NCBI RefSeq assembly: GCF_022539315.1
Contig: NC_066316.1
Coordinates: 32,675,245 to 32,739,244 of the forward strand
Direction of reading: 5' to 3'
From: Serinus canaria
Lineage: Eukaryota > Chordata > Aves > Passeriformes > Fringillidae
Length of the DNA: 64,000 bases
The notes beneath the pieces were generated by a model. That model made no database searches. It had not been told where the DNA came from and saw only the letters and a list, made by a program, of their open reading frames with translations. Positions 24,201 through 34,945 of this stretch are shown here, piece after piece; the stretch's first letter is position 1; each line of letters starts with the position of its first letter. The position numbers and the translations under genes are program-made.

Positions 24201-26534
24201 TGCAGAAAATAAAGCATGCTGAAAGAATAAACATGTTCAAAGAAACAGATTTTGGCATCTCAGTCAGTGTTTCTTCTGTATGGACTAGACTTTGCAAAGG
24301 GCCAAATTGGACAGTCTGGAGCTTAAATTCCTTTAACTTATCTCACACAGCTCTTTTGCTAATGCCTGTTCAATTAAAGAATGAGTCTATTCTAAAATTA
24401 ATTGTGACCACAGGGTCTAGTTTTAACAGGATGTTTCCATTTGTGAGTAACTGTGTGGCTTCTTTGAAGGGAAGTGGGAGTTTCTGTATGAAACCAGTGG
24501 ATCCACGGTACAGCTGAGGTAGAGGAGAAGATGGCAGGTGTCACAGCTGGGGTTAGTCCACACTAGAAAAGCTTGCTCAGAAAAATTAATTACACAGGGA
24601 GTGTGATTTTCAATAGCACTCCCCCACTGGCCTGTTTAAACTGGTCCACCTGCAGCTGCATTACAACTTCTATCATTACTACAATGCATTGCATCAGTTT
24701 TGGTTTCCATACTTAAATAAACTGTCACCTTATATTAACCTATCTATAGATATTTTCGTGTGGTTTCCTAGTGGGAAAGGATTATGCAGTCATACTATAC
24801 ACATCAATGCTTACGATAATTCCTGCCTGACCTTGTTAGCTGATTTTAATCAATCCCCAAAAAGCAGCAGAGATCTCAGACACAATTACTTTCCCACAGT
24901 TTTCATAAAGACAGATAAGCCAAGTACAGGAAAGACTTCCTGTTATTGCTGGCATGAGGGACAGCCTGCAGTTCAGCCTTTTTTACACTCAGAAGAGGAC
25001 CATTATGAATGCTTTTAGAGGAAGGAAATGAGCCTTTTATAACCCACCCACACCTTATTAGATATTGGAGATTCTAACCATAGGTCATGCAGCAAGAGCA
25101 AACTGGACCTCTTGAGTCCAGCTGCTCATGGCAGTGTATCCCAGTATATCCCTATGTTAGTATCCACCCTATCAGTTTGGCAGCATCCAAAGCAGGGGTG
25201 CTGCCTCTTTCCTCTACTCTGGCATAAATAGCACTGCAGAACTTTCCAGGACAGACAAGCTTTTGCTGCAATAAAATTTCTGAAGTTAAATTCACAAGTC
25301 ATTTAAAAGTGCATGTGGTGAGCAGGGTTGGGGTCCAGCTGTGAGAACGAGCAAGCAGGTAATTTTTGCTTCAGCCATGACAGATATCTGGCTTCCTTGT
25401 TTGGAGTGCACACTTTGCCCAGTGGGACTGGGGGGGGGGGGGGGTGAGGGTGGTTTGGGGTTTGTTTTTGTGGTTTTGGTTTGTTATCGTTGTTGTTATC
25501 ACATTTTTGTTATGTTTATTTCTTACAGGGAAACTCACTGAAAATCACCTGTTTCACACAGTGATGGATAGCTGGGAGGCATCATTGCTTGGTGTAAGTT
25601 CCTGATTCAACTCTTGAATCTTGCCCAATGCAAAAAAAGTATTTGCATACCCCCCAGCAACAAGGAAAAAAACTGCACTGAGGGTGCAAGCCAAGCACTC
25701 AGTACAAAGAATGCCAAAATTGAGACATACTCCATTCAGTGCTCTGGAGGGCAGAGCTTAGAGAAGGAGAATCTGATTCCTTTCTATCCTCCTTGTACCA
25801 CTACCTAGAAAATACTCAGTGAGAACATTACAAGGCCTGCTCCTAGCACAGAAGTTTTTTCTTTGTGCTTTTCAGTCTCAGTCATTACCATGGTATCTAA
25901 TACCTGCATAAGACTTAGCTTTTAATCCCCAATTTAAATAAGAGGGGTTTATTATTCATATATTTCTGGTTAGGCTTTTGAAAAATAGATGTACTGTATC
26001 AAAACTAGAATTTGCCTCCCCAGTGGAAGGTTTTCTCAGGTGTAAAGCGTCCATAAAGCCTATTACATTCAGCTGCAGCTTAACACTAATGAAAGCAAGA
26101 AGGCAGATTTTTATTATGGCTTCACAGAAAATCAGAATATACAAATAACCAGGTGCAGAGAGTTTGGTTTCAAGGAAAACTAAGTAAAACGTGTTGAGAA
26201 ACTACCACACTCAGCATGAGAGTGCCTGCTTTTTGGAGTCTTGGCTCTCAGAATAACACCTAGAATGCCTGAGTAACACCTGAGTAAAATACCTTGGAAT
26301 AATATCCCAAGAATCTGTATGTGTAGTACACACAGCTGCTTCAGGTAGGTGTTTGGGGATGTTTTGGACATGGCTGTGCTACAAACCCAGCCATTCTCCA
26401 TAATTAAGTGCCTTATTCACAGATTTAATTTTTTTTCCCTTTGCCTGGAATTAGCCCTTTTTCAAAATGCAGCCATGGGGTCAGACTTTTACAATATGGC
26501 TGGAGAAACTCTCTTTACCAATCTCTCATGACAT
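21267..26534. other. Intergenic sequence, no gene recognised
   Basis: AT-rich DNA without recognisable exons. The longest open frame (21652-22149, 165 codons) has no domain, no exon-like boundaries and no coding-like composition. The region contains a short TA stretch near 23870-23881 and a 15-base G run at 25430-25444. Confidence 0.55.
25430..25444 (+). repeat. G15 homopolymer with nearby G-runs
   Basis: Fifteen consecutive G, followed within 20 bases by GGG, GG and GGGG. It could form a G-quadruplex on the + strand. The length is liable to sequencing error. Confidence 0.85.
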
Positions 26535-27050
26535 AGCAGTTCAGCATGTAGTGACCTAGACTCAACTCCTCCATGACCAAATAGAAAGAAGGTGACCTGA
26601 ACAGTACACTCAACACACCCCATCAGCAGGAACCTCTTAGGGCACTGATGGCACAGTTACATCTGAGCCCTGACCAGCCTCACCTGGGACCCACATACAC
26701 ATGGCCCATGGGCCAGAGCTCCACTTAAGCCAGGTCTGGGCTCTTAGTCCCTGTCACAGCTTTCTAGTCGATACATACATGTTTGGTTTGGTCTCCTGCC
26801 TTGTTTCCCAACCCTATTGTAGCTCTGTTTCTAGCCGTGGCCTTATCTTCTACTGCTCTTTGTACAATCTTTAGACTGTTTTGTTGCTTCATCTTGTCTA
26901 GGACTGTCAGTGCAGCTGCACTCTGCTGCCATTGCCCTGCTCAGGTATTGTGGCCAAGCGCTCTGGCCAGTGAGTACACTGTCTGTGGCATGGCTACCCT
27001 CAGCTCCAGTCTAAAGATTGTACAAAGGCTTTCCCTCCCTTGAGCAGCAG
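26535..27050. mobile_element. Probable avian LTR-type interspersed repeat (unnamed)
   Basis: The region from about 26620 to 27050 has the composition and phrases of a dispersed avian repeat: 'gccctgaccagcctcacctgggac', then 'aagccaggtctgggctctta', and 'gtagctctgtttctagcc'. I recall similar text from bird LTR or MITE-like repeats but cannot assign a family. The limits are approximate. It contains a perfect 20-bp inverted repeat (listed separately). Confidence 0.4.
26859..27026. repeat. Perfect 20-bp inverted repeat with 128-bp spacer
   Basis: tttgtacaatctttagactg at 26859-26878 is exactly complementary to 27007-27026. Flanking bases do not extend the match and no target-site duplication is obvious. 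It may be the terminal repeats of a small non-autonomous element, or a local inversion duplication. Confidence 0.92.
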
Positions 27051-27099
27051 CCTTGCCATTGCTGCTCCCTAAGAGAAATAGTACTAAAGATAATTGCAA

Positions 27100-27230
27100 C
27101 AATAACGATAAATGTAATGAAAAGGAGAGAGAGGAATAAAACCCCGGAAAAACAAGTGGTGCACAGTAGAGTGCTCAGCAGACACCGACTGATGCCTAGA
27201 CAGTAGTTGCCTACTGGAGTTAAACCACGA
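27100..27230 (-). mobile_element. Fragment of an avian ERV LTR, rearranged
   Basis: 'aaacaagtggtgcacagtag' followed by 'ctcagcagacaccgactgat' and 'gcctagacag' matches the middle of the same LTR family seen at 7438-8057, in minus orientation. It is followed at about 27216-27231 by 'ggagttaaaccacgaca', which looks like the outer LTR end in the opposite orientation. The piece therefore appears inverted or chimeric. It lies 0.5 kb before the AGPAT4 CpG island. Confidence 0.5.
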
Positions 27231-27689
27231 CAAGTGTTTAATTTGCGTTCATCTTACGTTGAAGTTAAACAGGGATTCTACATGGCTGGTACGGACCGGG
27301 ACTGTAACAGGGCTTTGCTTTGTCCAGCTCATCGCCTGCCAGCCCCCAGCCTCGGGAGCCCTTCAGCCCCGCTATAACCAGACACCCAGCAGCTGACAGT
27401 GCCGTCCCAGCGATGTGTCATCCCAGTCACCATCACCTTCCAATGCTTTGGGTGCTTATAACAGACTTAGTTCCTGTTCTTCTTTATTCATGGAAGCTGT
27501 CTTTTCACCCCACAATCAGAGCCTGGCAGCAAATGTTTGCGTTGTCACATAGAGTGAATATTGTGTGTCAGGGTATTCGGTGCTTGAATGGCTGCCAAGG
27601 CATCTCTCTTTTTCCACAGCATCCAGGCAGTAGAGCTCCTTTTTGTTGCCCGGTTTCTACTTGAAGGGTCAGACAGTCACAGGTGCGCA

Positions 27690-28815
27690 TCGCCCCGAGT
27701 TTGTCCCGGTAAGGGATGACGAGCACTGAGCTCCGATCAGCGCCGGTGACGCTCAGGGGACGGGTGCTACGCCGCGCCCCTTCCCCGGGCCGCCGCTTCT
27801 CCGGCTCCCCCTCCCTCCCCGGAGCCCGCGGCCCTTCCTCAGCCGCGGCGCGGCACCGGGAGCTCTTTCTCCGCTCCGGCAGCGCCCCGAAGGTCGGGCG
27901 AGGCCGATGCGGGGAGGGGTCGCCCCTTCCCACCGCCCCCGGAGGAAGTGACATGTCGACGGCGGGAAGGGAAGGGGAAGGCGTGGGGGGCCCCCTTCCC
28001 GGAGTGGAGCCGCCCGGCGGGTGGAGCCTGGCGGCCCCGCCCGAGCCGCCTGCTCGCTCCCGCCGCGTGCAAAGTAGTGGCAGCCGGTGCGGCTCGGCCG
28101 CCGCCCGCTCCCGGCGCCCCAGCGCGGCACGCGTGCCCAGGCCCGCCGGCGCCAGGTACGTGCTCTCCCCCTGGCGCGCTCCGCAGGTGCGGGGCCGCTC
28201 CCTCTTCTCCGCCCGGCTTCGCTGCCCCGGGCAGACAGCCCCGAGCCAGCCCCTCCCTGGCGCTGCCGCCCCCCGGTAGCCGCCGGCGGGGCGGGTGGGA
28301 GGGACGGGCGGTGGGCTGCGCGTACAAGTTCCCTGATTTATTCCCCGCCGGCCTGGGTCTCCCCCGCCGCCCGGACCCGCGCCGTTTCTCCCGCGGCCGC
28401 CGAGAATTTTCCTGCCGCCTGCGGGCCCCCTTTGTGTGGCGAGCTCTGCCCGCGCCGGGGTTTCCGTGGAAACGGCTGAGCTACAGCGGCCCAGCCCTGC
28501 CGAGCCCCCGTCTGCCGCGCCGGGCGGGCGTGCCCCCTTTCTACTTTCCCTTCGGTGCTGGCTGCTCGGCGCGGCTGGCGGTGGCCGGGGATGGGGCGGG
28601 CGGTGCGGTTGCCCCGGGAACGGGCGGGTGCCGTCGCCCGCTCGCTGCCGCCTCCCCGAAGGCGCCGCTCCACAGCGAGCGGGCGCGGCGGGGTCCGGGC
28701 CGGGCCGGCCTCGGGTCGGTCGTGGCGGCTGCTCCGTCCGCCGTAGCCGGGAGTCCGTGAGCTGAGGCGGGGAGAGGGGCAGTGTGCCTCCCTGGTGACG
28801 TGCTCACGTGTTGTA
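27690..28815. promoter_or_regulatory. AGPAT4: CpG island, probable AGPAT4 promoter
   Basis: About 1.1 kb that is strikingly GC- and CpG-rich against an AT-rich, CpG-depleted background. GC-boxes are visible in both orientations, for example CCCCGCCC at 28035-28042, a GGGGCGGG-type site near 28287-28295 and GGGGCGGG at 28593-28600. A CACGTG E-box is at 28805-28810. No clear TATA box is seen, as usual for CpG-island promoters. Its position upstream of the first AGPAT4 coding exon in the same direction makes it the likely promoter. A divergent minus-strand transcript cannot be excluded. Long open frames on both strands here are a by-product of GC-rich sequence with few stop codons. Confidence 0.85.
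28100..28155 (+). other. AGPAT4: Putative 3' end of AGPAT4 non-coding exon 1
   Basis: A strong donor (CCAG followed by GTACGT, GT at 28156-28157) sits inside the CpG island. Joining it to the acceptor at 42056 would give a 5'-UTR first exon, in keeping with the human gene, whose start codon is in exon 2. The transcription start is not determinable, so the left edge given is arbitrary. Other donors in the island (CCG/GTAAGG near 27710, CAG/GTGCGG near 28186) are alternatives. Confidence 0.45.
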
Positions 28816-29219
28816 GGAGCTCTGCCTTTCACCTATCGGCGTCTGTTCATAAAGATGTTTAAGCTGAATTAAATAATGGCCGCGAACTGAGTTAAGGTGT
28901 GTCGGCTGATGCCGTGTGGTGAACATTATTTAAATAACAAGTAATGCTTTTTAGCATTTATTTCAACAAGTGAGCAATCACTCGAATGGCTGAAAAGACA
29001 ACCCACGAAAGAGTCTGTTTCAACAATGTCGCACCAAGACCTCTCTCTGATCCTTATTTTTGTTACACATATTTAAAAGTCTTGGTTTAAGTCCCTGTGC
29101 TGACATCTAAGAATGATGTACCTCAGGCAGGTGCTTGTGTGGGAGAGAGGAACATTGCTACTACATGAAAACTGAAAATGCTTTACAATAAGATAGAAGG
29201 ATGCCAGAAACTCTCAAAC

Positions 29220-29241
29220 AAAAAAAAAAAAAAAAAAAAAA
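29220..29241 (+). repeat. Poly-A tract
   Basis: 22 consecutive A in AGPAT4 intron 1. No processed-gene sequence is recognisable before it. Confidence 0.95.
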
Positions 29242-32200
29242 CCAAGCATATGTTTAAAAACCGTGATGACTCCGGCCCAGGAAGTTGTGGTACCAGGCGA
29301 CTGTAGCCTCAGCTTGTACCGATAATGACTTCACACTAGAGTAGCAAAAGAATTAAAAACTGCTGGAGTAGAGAAACTGTTGTGAAACAGCTTAAGGTGA
29401 AATTTGCAACCTTTTTTTTCCTCTAACTTCTCATATAAAAGATAAGATTGGTGTAGAGGTACAGACGTCCATTTATATATGCCAGGACTACTTCTGCGTA
29501 AAGACTGACTGCATGGATCAGTAGAATAGTTGGTGTGCTCTGAATGTTTTCCGTCATTTTCTTTCTCTTGCTGCTTGTATCTGATACAATGCTGTGGTTT
29601 TCCAAACACTATGGATTGAGACACATATTTATTCACTTTAGAAATTTGTGTAAATATTATGTGTAGCTTTCCTCTTCCCTGTTAATGTTTTGCATCAACA
29701 GTGCCTGAATAAGCTATACTGAAAAATGAAACTTTTAACTGTGTTTTATGGATGTCAGGTGTGGAAGAATGTATTGGGAAGCCTGCAGAGAAAAGAGAAC
29801 ATATTGAAAGCTGCTTATGGATAAAGGTTGCTCTTAAGTAAAGTTTACTTGTGTTGTTGGCAAGGACTTTAACAGATTTTAGTAAGTGCCTCACAACAAG
29901 GTGGCAGTAACATATTTTAGGAGTGGAGAAATTGTACAGAGAGGTTAGCAGTTGCTCAGAGTCACAGAACAGAGAATGCTGTGCCCAGAGTACAGTAATT
30001 AATGTGTTTCTTGAAACTCAGTAGGTGTCATTTTGGTGGGAGGTTATTTTTACAGTAAGTCTTGCTCTGTCCAGCACAAATGCAGAGGTGCTGAAGCAGT
30101 GTTCATCTCTCTCAAGTGAGGTGTGCTCTCCTGGAGTGATGGTTGTACATCACTCACAGTTTAATGGACTTACTGTACCGTAGCAGACAGGAGTTTTGTA
30201 GGAGAAAGGGTCTCTTGCAGATGATGGATGAGAATCCTACAGCTGTACTGTGCTCTGCTGAAAGGGGTGGATTGTTTTTTGTGTTATGTACCCTTGATTT
30301 TGTTGCTGGAAGGTGAAGACTGGGAACAATACCCCTTCAAATCTCTTTTTGCAGGAAGACACTGTCACAGCTGTGCTGAGAGTAGCAAGGTACTATTCTT
30401 GTGTTTCAAATGAGCACTTGTGGCCCTTAGACCCTGTATTAGTAATTTGGTCTTAAATTTTAAGAATTCAAATTGCCCCTGCATGATGTGGAACACCACT
30501 TCCCTAACTAATATCATCACTACTACTGCTGTCAGTGTGTCCTGATAAAGGAGCAGGAGGGCAACAGTGCACAGTAAGGCACTGTGCATGTACTTTACTC
30601 AGGAAAAGCTTTTGCAGCTGTGGGCCTTGCTTATTAGGGAGAACATTATACCAGTCAAGGCAACTGTCTCATCAGGTGTGTTTGATTCAGCTGTACTGAA
30701 TGCAGTGGGCATTTTGTAAACGAAGTAGAAATGTGACAGAACAGTACCCTGTGTGCTTTGTTGCCTTTCAGCACTGGTGCGTGGCAGCTCAAAGTGTGTT
30801 TTTTCCCTGAAGTGCTTTATCTGAGGGGTGGCCTTGCCCAGTGATTCATTTTGAGGTGTTTGGGAAAGTTTGCTCACAGTCTTTTGTTTGGTGGTCTTGG
30901 GCTAATTAACATCTGACTGTGGTGAGTACCCTGATCAGCTCTAACTAATGCTTGTGTGCTGCTCAGAAACTGCTGACTCACTTCGTTTTCAGGCTTTTCC
31001 CCTGTCTTCCTCCAGTGCCTCGAACTAGAAAGGAGATAGGGTCCAAGGTAAGGTCAGAGAAGGATGAAATAAAAATGAATGAGTGTAACTGTGTGTTGTG
31101 GCAAGGGTGAAAATGCTGCAAAGACCCTTCTTTGATAATGTGAGAAAAATATGATGGCTGCAATGGATTTGCTGAAAAGGCACATAAGCTATGTGTTAGG
31201 AACCGGGCAGAGCAGTGCAGCAACTGTAGTGAGCCCACCAGGAGATGCTGGGTTATGATCCTGCTAATGGTCTGTTCTTTAACTTGAACTTCAAGCCTTT
31301 TTACTTCCTAGGCCACTGTTTTGAATTTCTGCTCTTCTGTCTGTCGTGTTGTATTCTGCCACAAAGAGCTTTACACTGAAATAATTTTCTGCTTCTTGAA
31401 AAAGGGCTGACCCAGCTTGAGGTTTCTACTGTAGCATAAATAACAGGAACAGGGAAAGGTAATTAACCAGTCCTAGGCTGGAAAGGAGTGAGAGGTAGGG
31501 GTAACTGAGAGAGGGTTTTCTTGCCAGAAGGTTAGGAGTTGCAGGCAAAGGCAAGCACACTGATTTGAGTTGCATGTGGGACTGTTAACATCTGAAAAGC
31601 CTCTGATGTGCACTATATTTCCTTTTAATTGAATCAACGAAGTTAAATTTCAGTCATGGTTTCCCAGCAGGATCCAGGTGGATGTAAAGGTTTGTCCATG
31701 CTGGTTCAGTTGGCAGATAATGCAGGTTTTTTCACTTGTTGGAAAAAGGATAAGACTCAATACCTGCCATTAAAAACAGGGAAAGAAGTGTATTTGTGGG
31801 GAGTCTATATGTGGACATGGCACATGATTTCAAGTGACAGCTACTTTGTGAAAGTTAAACGGTGTCCTGCTTCTCTCCCTGTCTCCACATAATCTGTGTT
31901 TTCACACAGATATTGCTGCTTCTTACCATGTTTTTGAGCATTTTGGAAAATAGTATTACTGCAGATACTGCTTTGCACTTCTGGAAGGTCTTGAAGCATT
32001 CTGCCTGCAAGCAGACTACAACTGCTCTTGAATCATTTATGAGGTTCCCCCCTTCAAGTCACAGGTGATTTGTCAGGGGTTAATTCTGTGATTCTGTCTC
32101 ACTGTATGTTTTTTACATGCCTGTGCCTCTGAGTGTGTGCATAAATATTGCATTTCACTCAAGGAGATAGAAAAAAGCTTCATTTTGTATTTAAGCCTTG

Positions 32201-34791
32201 TAAAAGTATCTCAAAAATACTTAAAGTAAGCAGGAGAAATGCTCAAAGCCAGGCTTTTAAAAGGACCTGGGTACATGCAGTTGTTCAGTGATGTTGTAGA
32301 AAATCCAGGTAGGTGTTGATGTATCTAATGCTTAGTTGAGTGCAAAATTTATAAAAATATTCCTGGAGTTCTTGCTGCATGTTTAGAAGCTGTTAACATC
32401 TCCACACTTGCCATCCAGTAAAGTAAATTCAGTCAGATCAAACACTGTCTCTGAATGATCTTGCTGGATGCTTAAGGTGGTTTTGACTAGCTGTGGCTGT
32501 AGGTGCTGAGAATACAGGATCATTAATTAGTTACATCACATTTAGCTGGTTTGCAGTCGTAATGTTTGCTAAACAAGGACAATTTAAACTTGTTGAGAGA
32601 TTTCTTCTGGCTTCAACAGAGTTTGAATCGGGTCCAGAAGGAAACCTCCCTTTATTACTGGTGCCTGTGATAAAGGCTTTTGTTCTCTGAAGTTCTCAAA
32701 TTAAATCAGGCTGTTAGGGGACTGATGGTCAGGCAGAATGAGGAGGGTGAAAGTATTCCTAGTCCATGCTGTGACAAAATAGTTCTGAACACTCATGAGG
32801 CAGAGGTGAGCGAAAACTGATGTAGAAGGTGACTGCTGATATGTGGGTAAAGTTGTCACCCTGTTTATTTGGGTTTTTACCTGGCATTTGGATGTCTGGT
32901 TGTTTCCTGTGTAGATGCATCTGAGCCTTTCACTGAAGCTGGCATCTTATTTTTTGGAACCATGCCACCCACATCTCAGCTATAAGATGTTTATGTATTG
33001 GATATTAGCTCTTTGGGGCAGGAGTTGGTTTTATTTGAATAATAAATCTGGAAGATTAATTCTTTAGTTAAACTACTTTTTACAAAAAGAATCATTAAAC
33101 AGTATTTAATGACTAAGTACTAATATCCTGTGTATCTCTGTCTTGGTATGGCTACATCTTTTGTTTGCATTGTCATTTCCAGTTTTGGGATGTGATTTTC
33201 ATAAAAGAGAGATTCAGCTACTTTATACTCTTCAGCATCATATGATAGAATACAGACAAATTAAATCAATACTTAAAGGTTAAAAAAAGGCCTTGTGAGT
33301 CTTTTTCTGTTTAATATTTCCTTAGTATTCAAAGAGCATACTAATGTTGCTTCATATTAATTAAAAATATGCAAATGGCTTAGCTGAAGGAGACTGTCTC
33401 CTGTCACAGAAGATACAAAAACCTAACAGCTCACTTGGAGCTGTAATCAGGTAATGGCACTTCTTGTTTCCAGCACAGTTAACAATGTCTTGTGATTTGT
33501 ACTGGAAGCTTTTGGATTCCCTCATGGAGAAGGTCAGTGCTATTAGCTCATACTGTGTGACTTGGAAGCACAGAGGATGAGGTCTGTGCCGTGTACCTGT
33601 TGCATCTGTGGCAGCGTGGGCAGCAGACCTGCCAGCCAGGAGAACATGGTTGTCTCCAGCAGGGGCCATACAGCTGCTCAGAGAGAGGCACCACGTTTGA
33701 AGTTGTCATTTTGGGGTTTTGGGGACAATAGAAAATTTGTTACTGGCCCACAGCTCAGTGGTGGAAGTTGCACTTGAAACCAGCAGTGGTGTCACCATGG
33801 TGTATTTCTCAGCTTAGTGATTTAAAGCCCAATCTCTGCCACACCACAATCTTTTTTCTTTTAAGATTTTTGCTGCCACAAATTCTATGTTATATTGTAG
33901 TTGCACTTTCTAGTTTTTTCAAATAAACAAAACAACAAAGCCACACAAGTTAGGAATTAAGACTCCTAGAAAAAGGCTTAAAGACATCACCCAAAATTAC
34001 TAAAGTATAAATCACAATATCAGAAAATATAAAGAGGTCTTTATATGGATTTGAGGAAAGAAAGTTACCCTTTTCCCAGTGCTGATGATTTTTGTCTTCC
34101 AGTAGATGTCTTTGTAGCATCTATCACTGCCTTTAATTCCTTCTAAGGGTAATAATAATAGGAAAGATGTATGTGTGTGTGCACACGCACGTAGTACTCC
34201 CCACTTGCTGCTAAAGTTGTAACTTGTACTTTTTGGTACAGAACCATCAAGTTGCTGAATACTTGGCTTGCATTTCTTGAGGAATGGAGAAAGGAAGGGA
34301 AAGCAGAGCACATACATCCTGGGTTGTAGAGGAGCATTTATACCTGTTGCATCATCTGCTTTTGCTGAAGGTCCTTGTGGGATGTGGCCATTCAATCCCT
34401 GCTCTCTATGTGTGGCCTTTAAAAGGTGTTGCAAAGCAAAGGTGAGGGTGGGCAAGAAGGCAAATAAAGGAGTATGAAAAGTCCCATTTTGTCTTGAAAG
34501 CTGGAGTTTAGGGAAGTGGCAGGTTGTGGTTCTGCTGTTGGCTGTTCTGTGGATTTACTGTGTAACTTTCACAAGGTCTTTACCAGGGGAGGTAAGAGGG
34601 GAGCAGCAACAGGGATCTTTCCAGCTTTTCCTATCAAATGGGATTGATAAGTACAGACAGAAAATGGACAAAATCCATAACTGCTTTCTAATCCTATATA
34701 CATGAAGGATTTGATCTTGCAGAGAAATAAATGTGCTCATGTTACTAAGTCTGCTGAGAGGATGTGAAACTCTTCTGCCTGGATACAACTG

Positions 34792-34945
34792 CTTATGTGT
34801 TAGAGGTGTGTTTGCCTGTTGCAGGACTGGAGTTGGGAGGTGACTTATGTGTTAGAGATGTGTTTGTCTGTTGTAGGACTGGAGTTAGGAGGTGACTTGT
34901 GTTAGAGGTGTGTTTGTCTGTTGCAGGACTGGAGCTGGGAGGTGA
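34792..34945 (+). repeat. Three-copy ~52-bp minisatellite
   Basis: Copies at 34792-34843 and 34844-34895 (52 bp each) and 34896-34945 (50 bp, lacking the 'at' of cttatgtg). The shared core includes 'gtgttagaggtgtgtttg' and 'aggactggagttgggaggtg'; copies differ at only a few positions. It is G- and T-rich on the + strand. Confidence 0.95.

Noticed and set aside
27716..28832. Many long open frames on both strands (up to 270 codons)
   Set aside because: They overlap each other in every frame within the CpG island, are Pro/Ala/Arg/Gly-rich and show no domain; the length follows from scarcity of stop codons in GC-rich DNA.
32041..32100. Possible CR1 3' end (ends with ttctgtgattctgt)
   Set aside because: Only the terminal octamer-like repeat resembles CR1; the upstream 100 bases do not align convincingly.
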